From the NCBI GenBank assembly GCA_913056455.1, contig CAJXMJ010000004.1:1-64000 (forward strand): a stretch of DNA of 64,000 bases, in the 5' to 3' direction. Below the pieces are notes generated by a model. That model made no database searches and was not told the DNA's origin. It saw nothing but the letters and a program-made list of their open reading frames with translations. The stretch is from an uncultured Fodinibius sp. Its GTDB lineage: Bacteria; Bacteroidota; Rhodothermia; Balneolales; Balneolaceae. Positions 22,007 to 30,351 of this stretch are shown here, in pieces. The position numbers were made by a program, and so were the translations under genes. How positions within the stretch are numbered: position 1 is the first letter of the stretch; every line of letters starts with the position of its first letter.

Positions 22007-23980
22007 TTATTCTTCGATAAGCCATGAGCTGTTACTGAGTTCAACCCAGCGGTTGTATAACTTATACAACGATGGAAAATAATTAGGGGAAAAATTCCGC
22101 TGATCAATATTTATCTGATATCGATAATTAAGCTGTCCGGCCGTATTATTATATCGCTCCACAAACTCAGCACCGGAAAACCTTATTGTTCGATCATCAT
22201 TGGTATCTACGCTGTAGCCCTGTGGTAACTTAATTGAGTATGACAAGTTTAGTTTTTCGGGAGCATCAAGAGTGATCGGCAGATTTCGGTCGGGGCCTGA
22301 GAATGGATTTTCATCTCTGTATCCCACAACCAACGGGCTGAACTCAAGTCCATCGGTAAAACTCGTAGCATAATTCCCAATCTCAAAATCAGCGCTAATT
22401 ACAATTGGCCTTCCATATCTATCTGCATTATTAACTACCACATCAGAGGTACTCATTTGAGGATATCCATCGAATAAGGTTTGGCGCAAAATATCGCTAT
22501 CGCTGCTCCCATCCGCCCTTTTCTGTCGTATTATCTGGGCCGGATAGCCCTTCTGCACGGCTTCTACCGTTCCCCGAAGCGCACCATCCCGATCAAGTTG
22601 GGCATCAATTTGAACCTGTATATCAAAAAGGCTTTTATCGGGATTAATATCGATCCATTCATATTCATTTTTTCTCAGTACCAGACCACGACTCCCATAA
22701 GTATCAACAGGAATCAGCCCCGGTTGACTATAGGGAAATCCCGCATCCATCAGGTATAATTTTCCGTTAATCTTTGAACGGACCATCATCCCGTTAAACT
22801 GATAAAAAGAAGGGAAATCCATGTTGATTTTTCCTGATTGTCGGGTCGAAATCAACACAGGATTTGCTTCTATATCGGCCGCACGAAGCATCGCAACAAG
22901 CGTCTGGTTGATGGCCGCCTGATTGGAAGGCTCACCAGATAGAACTTCTTCTCCGGGAGTTTGACTAAAAGCCGTATGCTGACCCGAAAAATTAACGCGC
23001 TTATTCAGATGGTGATAAATACTGTCCTGAACCTGATAGAGGGGAGCACCATCCAGTGTCTCCGCTATTGAATCTCCCACAGCTTCAGCTTCTTTATTAT
23101 TGTTAATAAGCTCCCAGGGATCTGTTTTTTCTCGAATTCGGGCGACAACAACTTCCCAGTTATTCTCAAGCTGTTGTCGCGGTATCCCAAATTCGCTCAG
23201 CAACAGTTTAATCTTTCCCCGATAATCATCCAGCGTAGATATATAAGCCTCTTCCTTGACGGGTGGAATATCTCGGGCCATCCAGCGCTCAGTAACAATT
23301 GGCGGGGGCTGAGGAATGGTAAACACTTTGGGAACCGAACTCGTATCGGTATACACTACATCGTGCACTATCTTTCCATCAAAGTTTTCAGTATACGACT
23401 TATATCGTAAATATCTGGGATAAGTGACTGTAAGTTTCGCGATGTCTGTTGGCACCTTGTGAGAAAAATAAAAATCGGGCAGCTCTTCGATATAACGGCG
23501 CTCGATCGTATAGCGATATTCAATAACCGCTCCATCCTCAACAGCAGGCATGGCAAATTCTTTGACATTGTAACGCGAGTTAATATTTATAGTCCGAATA
23601 TCCTGCTCCGATAAAGCTATGCGTTCACCGGTGGGCAAATACGTATAGGCTTCAAGGGAAGTAATGCGCTCCATATCATCCTCAAAGTAATATGGTATCG
23701 CGACCACCGAAGCTTCTCGAACCGAATCATCGAAAACCTTAATTCGAACATGATGCTCTAACACTGCTAATATTGACTCATCGGCTTCTTGAAAGGATAC
23801 ATTCAGTTCCTTGTTAGTAATTCGGTACGGGGTATTTTCATCCGGTTGCTGCATCTGAAACAACGAGTCGGGAATATTACCAAATTCGGCATCCGGCATA
23901 TTTTGGGCTGAAGCCCCGCCGATACCAAACAGAAAAAAACATACAGCTATTAGAAAAAATCGATCCAAAAGAAATGCCAT
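22007..23980 (-). CDS. Exported DUF3857 / transglutaminase-like protein
   Basis: A 657-residue protein starting at ATG 23980 with a signal peptide (MAFLLDRFFLIAVCFFLFGIG...SAQ); a TTG start 7 codons upstream is less likely. DUF3857 covers about residues 50-240 (AVLEHHVRIKVFDD, YRYTIERRYIEELPDFYFSHKVP). A transglutaminase-like domain follows near 270-430. The usual catalytic Cys position reads SGEPSNQAAINQTLVAML and the His position reads FNGMMVRSKINGKLYLMDA. Cys and His thus look lost while Asp is kept, so it may be a non-catalytic binding domain. The C-terminal beta-rich part resembles DUF2569/3858-type tails. Role unknown, probably periplasmic or surface. Confidence 0.88.
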   Translation of the reverse strand: MAFLLDRFFLIAVCFFLFGIGGASAQNMPDAEFGNIPDSLFQMQQPDENTPYRITNKELNVSFQEADESILAVLEHHVRIKVFDDSVREASVVAIPYYFEDDMERITSLEAYTYLPTGERIALSEQDIRTININSRYNVKEFAMPAVEDGAVIEYRYTIERRYIEELPDFYFSHKVPTDIAKLTVTYPRYLRYKSYTENFDGKIVHDVVYTDTSSVPKVFTIPQPPPIVTERWMARDIPPVKEEAYISTLDDYRGKIKLLLSEFGIPRQQLENNWEVVVARIREKTDPWELINNNKEAEAVGDSIAETLDGAPLYQVQDSIYHHLNKRVNFSGQHTAFSQTPGEEVLSGEPSNQAAINQTLVAMLRAADIEANPVLISTRQSGKINMDFPSFYQFNGMMVRSKINGKLYLMDAGFPYSQPGLIPVDTYGSRGLVLRKNEYEWIDINPDKSLFDIQVQIDAQLDRDGALRGTVEAVQKGYPAQIIRQKRADGSSDSDILRQTLFDGYPQMSTSDVVVNNADRYGRPIVISADFEIGNYATSFTDGLEFSPLVVGYRDENPFSGPDRNLPITLDAPEKLNLSYSIKLPQGYSVDTNDDRTIRFSGAEFVERYNNTAGQLNYRYQINIDQRNFSPNYFPSLYKLYNRWVELSNSSWLIEE

Positions 23981-24031
23981 CAATTCAAATTTAGAACTCA
24001 ATAACGTGTAACAAGCCGATTCATTCTGTAA

Positions 24032-25330
24032 TTAAATTTCATTGATCACAAATCGGCCGTTATTATATATGGCCTCAGCCCGTCCCTTTAGCGTTTCACC
24101 CAAATAAGGTGAGTTTTTGGATTTAGATTGCACCGTTGATTCAGCAAACACCCACTCCTCATCAACATTGAAAAGGGTTAGATTCGCTTCTGTACCTTCT
24201 TGTATTATAGGGATCTCTAAATTCAAAATCTCACGCGGCTTTTCTACAAATTTGGCTAATAATGTTTGCAGATCAAGGACATCAGAATCCAACAGTCGTT
24301 TTACACTTATGGCCCAAGCCGTTTCCAAGCCAATAATTCCATTAGGAGCATAAATGAACTCAACTTCTTTTTCTTCAATCGCATGGGGCGCATGATCGGT
24401 GCAGATTGCATCAATCGTACCATCGGCCAATCCCTCAATCATTGCATCCACATCTTCCTGCGTTCGCAGCGGGGGATGCATTTTTACATTGGTATCAAAA
24501 TCACGCCGTTCAATCTCCTCGTCCGTTAAATCAAAATGGTGGGGACAAACTTCGGTCGTTACATTGATGCCATCAGCCTTAGCTTGTCGAACCAAGTCTA
24601 CCGCTTTGGCCGTACTAATATGCGCTACATGTATATGTCCACCGGTAAATTCGGCCAGAAGAATATCGCGGGCAATCATCGTCTCTTCAGCTATGCCCGG
24701 CGTACCATCGATTCCAAGGCGTGCCGATACTTTTCCTTCGTGCATGTGGCCTGGACGCGAAAGCTTTAGATCCTCTTCGTGATTAATTATCGGCATCTCC
24801 AACATCGAAGAATATTCCAGCGCTACACGCATCAGCTGTGAATTATAAACCGGATCACCGTCATCACTAAACGCTACGGCGCCGCCCGCTTTCATATCAC
24901 CCATCTCCGCAATCGATTTGCCTTCACGCTCTTTAGACACACAGCCAATGGGATGCACATCGACAGCTAATTTCTCTGAATTTTTCTTAATAAACTCAAC
25001 AACGTCTCGGGTATGTATGGGTGGGTTCGTATTGGGCATACAAGCTACTTCCGTAAATCCCCCAAAAGCTGCAGCAGCACAACCGGTTTCTATCGTCTCT
25101 TTATGCTCGTAACCGGGCTCACGCAGGTGAACATGCATATCCATCCATCCTCCAGAAAGATATGATCCACTTGCATCAAAGATCGTCTCATTATCTTTTT
25201 GGGGATTTAATGCATCACCAATTTTAGAAATAGTCCCATCCTCTATACGAATGTCAACCGTCTCCGAACCATCAAAATCTCCGCCGACCGGCCTGACGTT
25301 CTGGAGTAATAAATTAGGCGTGTAACTCAT
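24032..25330 (-). CDS. pyrC: Dihydroorotase (class I, multi-domain-type)
   Basis: A 432-residue amidohydrolase converting carbamoyl-aspartate to dihydroorotate in pyrimidine synthesis. Motifs: MDMHVHLREPGYEHKETIETG (metal-binding HxH and substrate Arg) near residue 60, ACMPNTNPPIHT near 98, a lysine-free bridging-residue region at VAFSDDGDPV near 150, HEEDLKL near 179, HVAHISTAKAVDL near 229, and CTDHAPHAIEEKE near 306 with the catalytic Asp. The length fits class I PyrC. The promoter region of 137 bases is shared with divergent xseA. A DUF3857 gene lies 51 bases downstream on the same strand. Confidence 0.95.
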   Translation of the reverse strand: MSYTPNLLLQNVRPVGGDFDGSETVDIRIEDGTISKIGDALNPQKDNETIFDASGSYLSGGWMDMHVHLREPGYEHKETIETGCAAAAFGGFTEVACMPNTNPPIHTRDVVEFIKKNSEKLAVDVHPIGCVSKEREGKSIAEMGDMKAGGAVAFSDDGDPVYNSQLMRVALEYSSMLEMPIINHEEDLKLSRPGHMHEGKVSARLGIDGTPGIAEETMIARDILLAEFTGGHIHVAHISTAKAVDLVRQAKADGINVTTEVCPHHFDLTDEEIERRDFDTNVKMHPPLRTQEDVDAMIEGLADGTIDAICTDHAPHAIEEKEVEFIYAPNGIIGLETAWAISVKRLLDSDVLDLQTLLAKFVEKPREILNLEIPIIQEGTEANLTLFNVDEEWVFAESTVQSKSKNSPYLGETLKGRAEAIYNNGRFVINEI

Positions 25331-25467
25331 AAAAACTTTCCGTTATTTTTGTGAGCAAATATACATGTTTTCAATAGAATTCAATAACCCGTAAATAGCT
25401 GTCAGTTATAAATCATCAAAAAATAAAGATAACTGCTGAATATTGACTACTTAACGCTTTTTTAAAA

Positions 25468-26661
25468 ATGGATCAATCGGATCTTTTTACGCCCCAAATT
25501 CTATCGGTTTCAGAGTTAACCAACGAAATAAAAACCCTGCTCGAAGGTAACTTTCTTGATATCAAGGTAGAGGGGGAAGTGAGTAACGCCTCTACCAGCC
25601 GGGCAGGACACACCTATTTTACTGTTAAAGATGAGGATGCACAACTTTCTTGTGTTATTTGGCGCGGGGTTAATCAGCGGCTTGGTATTGAGCTTGAAGA
25701 TGGACAACAAATTATTGCCGGTGGTGATATCCAGGTATATCCTCCCCATGGGAAATATCAGCTTATCGTACGATCCGTTGAACAAGCAGGTAAGGGTGCG
25801 CTGCAGGAAGCCTTCGAAAAACTGAAGAAAGAACTCAAGGAAGAAGGCCTTTTTGATGACGAGCACAAACAAGCATTGCCAAAATTCCCTTTTAAAATAG
25901 GTGTTATTACCTCTGCCACTGGAGCTGCCTTTCACGATATCCGTGACACGCTTCAGCGTCGCTGGCCAGTGGCTGAAGTGTTACTCCATCATGCAAGCGT
26001 ACAGGGCGTAAATGCTGCCCCACAGTTGGTTAAAGCAATCAACTGGTTTTCTCAGGAACAAAATGTAGATTTGCTCATAATAGGTCGAGGGGGCGGTTCG
26101 CTGGAAGATCTCTGGCCCTTCAATGAAGAAGCAGTAGCTCGTGCGCTATTTAATTGCAACATTCCAACCATCAGCGCTGTGGGACACGAAGTGGATTTCA
26201 GCATCACCGATTTTGTGGCGGATGCCCGTGCTGCAACACCAACCCAGGCCGCAATTCTGGCGGCGCCTGACATTAACGAAGTACGTATGTTTGCCGATGA
26301 CCTAACTACCCGCCTTCACGATATTATAGAAGAGCGAACAACTGAACAAAAAGAACGTATCCAACAGCTGGTGCAGTCACATGCCCTGCAAGTAGTACAG
26401 CAAAAGGTGGCAAACAATCATGAAAAAGTTAATAGTTTGGTAGATCGTATTCACCACCGACGTGAAGTCCACTTTATGCAAAAACGCAATAAATTTAAGG
26501 AGTTACATCACAGACTGGAACTACAAAATCCCAATGCAGCCCTTGAACAAGGGTATTCACGTATATGGCAAAACGAAAAATGGATCCGTTCTGTTGATGA
26601 ATTTGACGCTAATAAAAAAGCAACTATCGAATGGAAGGATGGTAAAACAACCATACATTAA
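25468..26661 (+). CDS. xseA: Exodeoxyribonuclease VII large subunit
   Basis: A 397-residue XseA, the catalytic subunit of the single-strand-specific exonuclease VII. The N-terminal OB-fold (residues ~10-105) is FLDIKVEGEVSNASTSRAGHTYFTVKDEDAQLSCVIWRG (in part), followed by the core with IGVITSATGAAFHDIRDTLQRRWP, VDLLIIGRGGGSLEDLWPFNEEAVARA and ISAVGHEVDFSITDFVADARAATPTQAA. The C-terminal coiled coil is followed by NPNAALEQGYSRIW. The large subunit is normally bound by several XseB chains. No xseB-like ORF is found in the 113 bases downstream, so it must lie elsewhere or be missed. Confidence 0.95.
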   Translation: MDQSDLFTPQILSVSELTNEIKTLLEGNFLDIKVEGEVSNASTSRAGHTYFTVKDEDAQLSCVIWRGVNQRLGIELEDGQQIIAGGDIQVYPPHGKYQLIVRSVEQAGKGALQEAFEKLKKELKEEGLFDDEHKQALPKFPFKIGVITSATGAAFHDIRDTLQRRWPVAEVLLHHASVQGVNAAPQLVKAINWFSQEQNVDLLIIGRGGGSLEDLWPFNEEAVARALFNCNIPTISAVGHEVDFSITDFVADARAATPTQAAILAAPDINEVRMFADDLTTRLHDIIEERTTEQKERIQQLVQSHALQVVQQKVANNHEKVNSLVDRIHHRREVHFMQKRNKFKELHHRLELQNPNAALEQGYSRIWQNEKWIRSVDEFDANKKATIEWKDGKTTIH

Positions 26662-26774
26662 AATGAATACCATGTTGCGACCGTTTATCGGCACAAGTTT
26701 TTTAATGAAATACTCATCTCATAATTAACATTTTGAAGGAACTCGTTACTATCTAAAAGAAATAAATTAATTTT

Positions 26775-27821
26775 ATGGAAATGTATTTACGATTATTGGG
26801 CGGGGTCATTCTCCTTCTCCTTAATGCATTTTTTGTAGCTGCTGAGTTTGCCCTTACGCGTCTCCGTCAATACAAACGTGAAGAGCTAGAAGACAGTGCC
26901 GGCCTTAATCGTGCCTGGAAAATGACGGAAACTCTGGAAATCTATCTTACATCCTGCCAGATTGGTATTACTACAACAAGTATTCTTCTGGGAGTTATTG
27001 CAGAGCCTGCTGTTACTCAACTAATAGAATTAGTTATGCCGGCAGGAACTATCGGTTCCTTCTCTTCCCATACCATATCAATCATACTGTCAGTTACAGT
27101 TATTAATCTCGTTCATACGATCTGGGGCGAACAAGCTCCTACCTACCTGGGGATAGAGCGCGCCGAAACGGTAGCCCGTTATTCTTCTTTTCCACTCTAC
27201 TGGTGGACCTATGCTATTTATCCTGTTCTGTTGTTTGGGGATCGGGTAACAAAAGCAACATTAAAACTCATTGGCGTAGAAATAGATCGTACCTGGCTTA
27301 AAGAAGACTCCGCCTCCGGTGATATCCGTTCGGAAATGGTCAACCTTCTTAAAACAGAAGGAGTCTCAGATGACCGTCGTGAAGAGGTCATTAATGCACT
27401 CGATATTGATGAGATTACCGTCAAAGAAATTATGGTGCCACGAGAAGATATTATTAGCCTAAGTACAGAGAAGTCATTCCCAGAAAACCTGAATGTCATC
27501 CGAAGTCACATGCATGCCCGGTACCCGCTGGTTGGCCAAACACTTGATGATTTCAAAGGCATACTATATACCCCTCAAATAACAGCTAACACCGAGAACC
27601 TTATAAAGGGAGAAAAAGAACTTGATGATTTTGATTGGCCTAAAATGACTGTCGAACATGACTTGCCTGTCAGTAAATTGATTGACCATTTTCAGCAAAA
27701 AAATCATGAGTTAGCATTGGTACAAGAGCAGGGAGAGATTATTGGACTTGTCACACTCACCGATGCCATAGAAACGATTGTAGGTAGTGCCGAAGATCCG
27801 CTGGATCTACTAAATAATTGA
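26775..27821 (+). CDS. Short CNNM/CBS-domain transporter-like protein (lacks CorC_HlyC domain)
   Basis: A 348-residue inner-membrane protein of the hemolysin-C/CorC family, whose members are tied to magnesium or cobalt efflux. The CNNM (DUF21) domain covers residues 1-190 with about three to four helices (GGVILLLLNAFFVAAEFALTRLR; CQIGITTTSILLGVIAEPAV). Two CBS motifs follow near 213-340 (VKEIMVPREDIISLS; ALVQEQGEIIGLVTLTDAIETIVG). The family-typical C-terminal CorC_HlyC domain is missing: the protein ends within LDLLNN. A longer relative lies at 39155-40435. A terminator directly follows. Confidence 0.9.
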   Translation: MEMYLRLLGGVILLLLNAFFVAAEFALTRLRQYKREELEDSAGLNRAWKMTETLEIYLTSCQIGITTTSILLGVIAEPAVTQLIELVMPAGTIGSFSSHTISIILSVTVINLVHTIWGEQAPTYLGIERAETVARYSSFPLYWWTYAIYPVLLFGDRVTKATLKLIGVEIDRTWLKEDSASGDIRSEMVNLLKTEGVSDDRREEVINALDIDEITVKEIMVPREDIISLSTEKSFPENLNVIRSHMHARYPLVGQTLDDFKGILYTPQITANTENLIKGEKELDDFDWPKMTVEHDLPVSKLIDHFQQKNHELALVQEQGEIIGLVTLTDAIETIVGSAEDPLDLLNN

Positions 27822-27826
27822 TTAGT

Positions 27827-27851
27827 GCAAATTGTAATAATTTGCTTTTTT
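27827..27851 (+). terminator. Intrinsic terminator after the short CNNM/CBS gene
   Basis: GCAAATT (27827-27833), loop GTAAT, AATTTGC (27839-27845), then TTTTTT. It starts 6 bases after the stop codon. The stem is 7 bp and AT-rich but has a clean T-tract on the plus strand. Confidence 0.8.
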
Positions 27852-27938
27852 ACATTATTGCTTTCAACATTTTTAACAAATTATGAGGTAATTGCTTGTA
27901 CTTCAATTATATAACCCCATTTAACTTTTTCAGTCTCT

Positions 27939-28394
27939 ATGCTTGAGCAATATCGCATTCAAATCGACTACAAAACACGTGAGCGTCAAATTTTAAATGC
28001 CCTGTTGGCACTGGTTACCGGATGTCTCACGCTCATTTACCCGAATTTCCTTTACCTGATTACAGGCGGATATCTTGTTTCTTTGGGCTTATTATTTATA
28101 GTATTTCGACTTTCACCTACGCTTTCAGCAATACCCATCGTAACGGGAGTACTTATTTTTATTTTTCCGGAGCTAATTCCCGTCACTTTTGCGGCCTTTT
28201 TAGGGCTGTTTGGTTTTATCCTGCTATTCGGTTTTCAATTTTCCATTGTAGGCGCCATTACGCTGATAATTGCCTTACTTATAGTTGCAAACCCTGATTC
28301 TGTGGCATATTTCGTTGCCACCTTTTTGCTGATCTATGCTGTTTCAAATCTTATTCGATTTTATCAGGATTGGAAGGGTCAGAGCACACAGTAA
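27939..28394 (+). CDS. Small polytopic membrane protein (DUF308/HdeD-like)
   Basis: A 151-residue protein that is nearly all membrane helices: about five or six between residues 18 and 140 (LNALLALVTGCLTLIYP, LYLITGGYLVSLGLLFIVF, LSAIPIVTGVLIFIFPELIP, FAAFLGLFGFILLFGFQF, AITLIIALLIVA, YFVATFLLIYAVSNLIRF). The repeating two-helix pattern resembles DUF308 (HdeD) proteins, whose role in acid resistance is known only for E. coli HdeD. The N-terminus (MLEQYRIQIDYKTRERQ) is cytoplasmic by the positive-inside rule. It is separated from its upstream neighbour by a terminator and lies 61 bases before the HD-domain gene. Confidence 0.7.
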   Translation: MLEQYRIQIDYKTRERQILNALLALVTGCLTLIYPNFLYLITGGYLVSLGLLFIVFRLSPTLSAIPIVTGVLIFIFPELIPVTFAAFLGLFGFILLFGFQFSIVGAITLIIALLIVANPDSVAYFVATFLLIYAVSNLIRFYQDWKGQSTQ

Positions 28395-28455
28395 CTCCAT
28401 AAAAATTTCAGAAAATCTTGCGGATTCTACACTCAAAGACTAAATAACTAATGCC

Positions 28456-29010
28456 ATGAAAAACCGAGATCAATCTGTAGAATTGCTACAAACGTTTATT
28501 GAAAACAAAAACCTCAGGCATCATTGCCATATGGTAGCTACCGCTATGGAGGCCTATGCCCGTAAGCTGGATAAATTTCACAAGGAGATTGAAGCGTGGT
28601 GGACGGCCGGACTGCTGCACGATCTGGACTGGGAGAAGTTTCCTGAGGAACATCCTAAAAAGGCGGTTGAAGATATCCTCCCCGAGGAGGGATATCCCGA
28701 AACAGTTATTAATGCAATTGAAGCGCACGCCCCCGGTCGAACGGGACGAGAACCTGAAACCGAGATAGAACGTTATCTGTTTGCCTGTGATGAACTTTCC
28801 GGATTTATGAATGCCGTTTCTCTGGTGCGTCCCAATGGTTTTGCCGATATGCGAGTGAAATCAGTTACCAAAAAGCTTAAAGACAGCAGTTTTGCAGCGG
28901 ATGTACCACGCGACGATATCAAAAAAGGGGCCCAGCTGATTGATACCGATCTTAATGATCATATCTCCTTCTTAATTGAAGTGTTCAAACAAAAGCCCCA
29001 AACTCAGTAG
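28456..29010 (+). CDS. HD-domain phosphohydrolase-like protein
   Basis: A 184-residue cytoplasmic protein of the HD superfamily. The metal residues are visible: HCHMVATAMEAYARK near residue 24 (first His), LLHDLDW near 52-57 (HD pair), HPKKAVEDIL, AIEAHAPGR near 90 and ACDELSGFMNAV near 113. HD proteins hydrolyse phosphate esters of nucleotides or related compounds. The substrate cannot be read from the sequence. Similar short HD proteins are common in Bacteroidota as hydrolases of unknown function. It is convergent with pheA with an 7-base gap. Confidence 0.88.
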   Translation: MKNRDQSVELLQTFIENKNLRHHCHMVATAMEAYARKLDKFHKEIEAWWTAGLLHDLDWEKFPEEHPKKAVEDILPEEGYPETVINAIEAHAPGRTGREPETEIERYLFACDELSGFMNAVSLVRPNGFADMRVKSVTKKLKDSSFAADVPRDDIKKGAQLIDTDLNDHISFLIEVFKQKPQTQ

Positions 29011-29017
29011 AAGTATT

Positions 29018-30169
29018 TTACTCATCAGGAGTTCCCACTTGGGCGGGATAGCACCCAAGCACCTTTAGCGAACTGGCTTCTTGTTCTAACTCCTGAAGGG
29101 CCACTTGAACCTCCGGATTGGCAATATTTCCTTCAATATCCAGATAAAACTGGTATTTCCACGGTTCGTTGGGCTTGGGTCGTGACTCGAGCTTTGTCAT
29201 ATCAATGCCGTGATCTGCTATAATATTCAGGCAACCAACAAGCGCTCCCTGTTGGTGCGTAGTAACCATCAGCAAAGAGGTTTTGCATGGTATCTGCGGA
29301 TCAACCTCCACCGGTTGACGACTAACCACCACAAAACGGGTAAAGTTTTCGGATTGATTGGCTAAATCACGCTTCAAAATTTTAAGCCCATAAATATCTG
29401 CTGCGTAACTTCCGGCGATGGCAGCTTGGGATAAATCTCCATCTTCCAGCACTTTCTTGGCCGACATCGCAGTGTCGATGTAAGATTCGACTCGACAATC
29501 ATGGAGCTTTGCCAAAAAGTTACTGCACTGTGCAATAGCCTGGGGATGTGACATAATTCGGCGGATGCGATTAATGGGAATGTCTTCCAATGCCAATAAG
29601 CAATGAATAATCCGAATCGCTTCTTCTCCAACAATATGCAAATCATCATCAGCTAAAAGATCATAGGTTTCATTAATGGAACCTGCGGTCGTATTCTCGA
29701 TAGGCAAAATAGCGTAATCCACCTTTTTGGCTTTTACCGCCTCAGCAGCCTCACGAAAGGTGTCATAGCCGAAACAATCAACCTTGCTATAGCGCTCTTC
29801 AAAATGTCGATATGCAGCCTGATGACTGAAAGCTCCATCAGTTCCCTGATATGCTACCTGAACAAGATCTGCCTCCTTATCAACGTTCTGATGATCAACT
29901 AATGAATGTCTCTGAAAACGTACCGAATGATGGATAATATCCTTAAACAATTGCTCGGCAAAATAGGGGTCAAGACCGGCTTCACGAGCCAACTTTGTAA
30001 TTTTGGACAGCAGTTCTTCTTCCCTTTCAGTATCTCTTATATCAGAATCATCACCGATTTTTAACTCCGAAATTTCACGTACTAATTCCTGCCGCCTGGC
30101 CAAAGAATCGACAATCTTTTTATCGGTTTCATCGAGTAATTTACGTATGGAGTCAAGTTTATCAGACAT
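29018..30169 (-). CDS. pheA: Bifunctional chorismate mutase / prephenate dehydratase
   Basis: A 383-residue P-protein with three domains. The N-terminal chorismate mutase (residues 1-90, LDSIRKLLDETDKKIVDSLARRQELVREISELK region) is AroQ-type. The prephenate dehydratase (about 105-285) has YQGTDGAFSHQAAYRHF, DYAILPIENTTAGSINETYDLL (the catalytic TTAGS) and MSHPQAIAQCSNFL, and ends with FTRFVVVSR. The C-terminal ACT domain (295-370) has MVTTHQQGALVGCLNIIADHGIDMTKLESRP, the ESRP being the Phe-binding motif for feedback inhibition. It makes phenylpyruvate in phenylalanine synthesis. I saw no leader peptide rich in Phe codons upstream. Confidence 0.95.
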   Translation of the reverse strand: MSDKLDSIRKLLDETDKKIVDSLARRQELVREISELKIGDDSDIRDTEREEELLSKITKLAREAGLDPYFAEQLFKDIIHHSVRFQRHSLVDHQNVDKEADLVQVAYQGTDGAFSHQAAYRHFEERYSKVDCFGYDTFREAAEAVKAKKVDYAILPIENTTAGSINETYDLLADDDLHIVGEEAIRIIHCLLALEDIPINRIRRIMSHPQAIAQCSNFLAKLHDCRVESYIDTAMSAKKVLEDGDLSQAAIAGSYAADIYGLKILKRDLANQSENFTRFVVVSRQPVEVDPQIPCKTSLLMVTTHQQGALVGCLNIIADHGIDMTKLESRPKPNEPWKYQFYLDIEGNIANPEVQVALQELEQEASSLKVLGCYPAQVGTPDE

Positions 30170-30278
30170 TAATAATAAGATGGTATTAAACTGAATAGGA
30201 GTTCATAGAATATTGTATTCCCATCTTTAATGAAAGAATTATTGACTGATTCCTTACTATAAAAACAAGTTATCCCCC

Positions 30279-30303
30279 TAAGACCTTAGACAAATAGGTC
30301 TTA
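30279..30303. terminator. Hairpin between the ABC export operon and pheA
   Basis: TAAGACCT (30279-30286) pairs with AGGTCTTA (30296-30303) over a 9-base loop. It lies 49 bases past the last permease stop. No T-tract follows on either strand, so its role as a terminator is weakly supported. Confidence 0.3.
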
Positions 30304-30351
30304 TTAAGGCAGCTTCAATTTGCAGTCAATTTATCTGGGGATGACTTAAGA

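Noticed and set aside
26662-26774. xseB downstream of xseA
   Set aside because: The stretch is too short and its frames give no helical, charged XseB-like peptide.
30279-30303. Intrinsic terminator for the exporter operon
   Set aside because: The stem is fine (8 bp) but no T-tract follows on either strand. It was kept only as a low-confidence hairpin.
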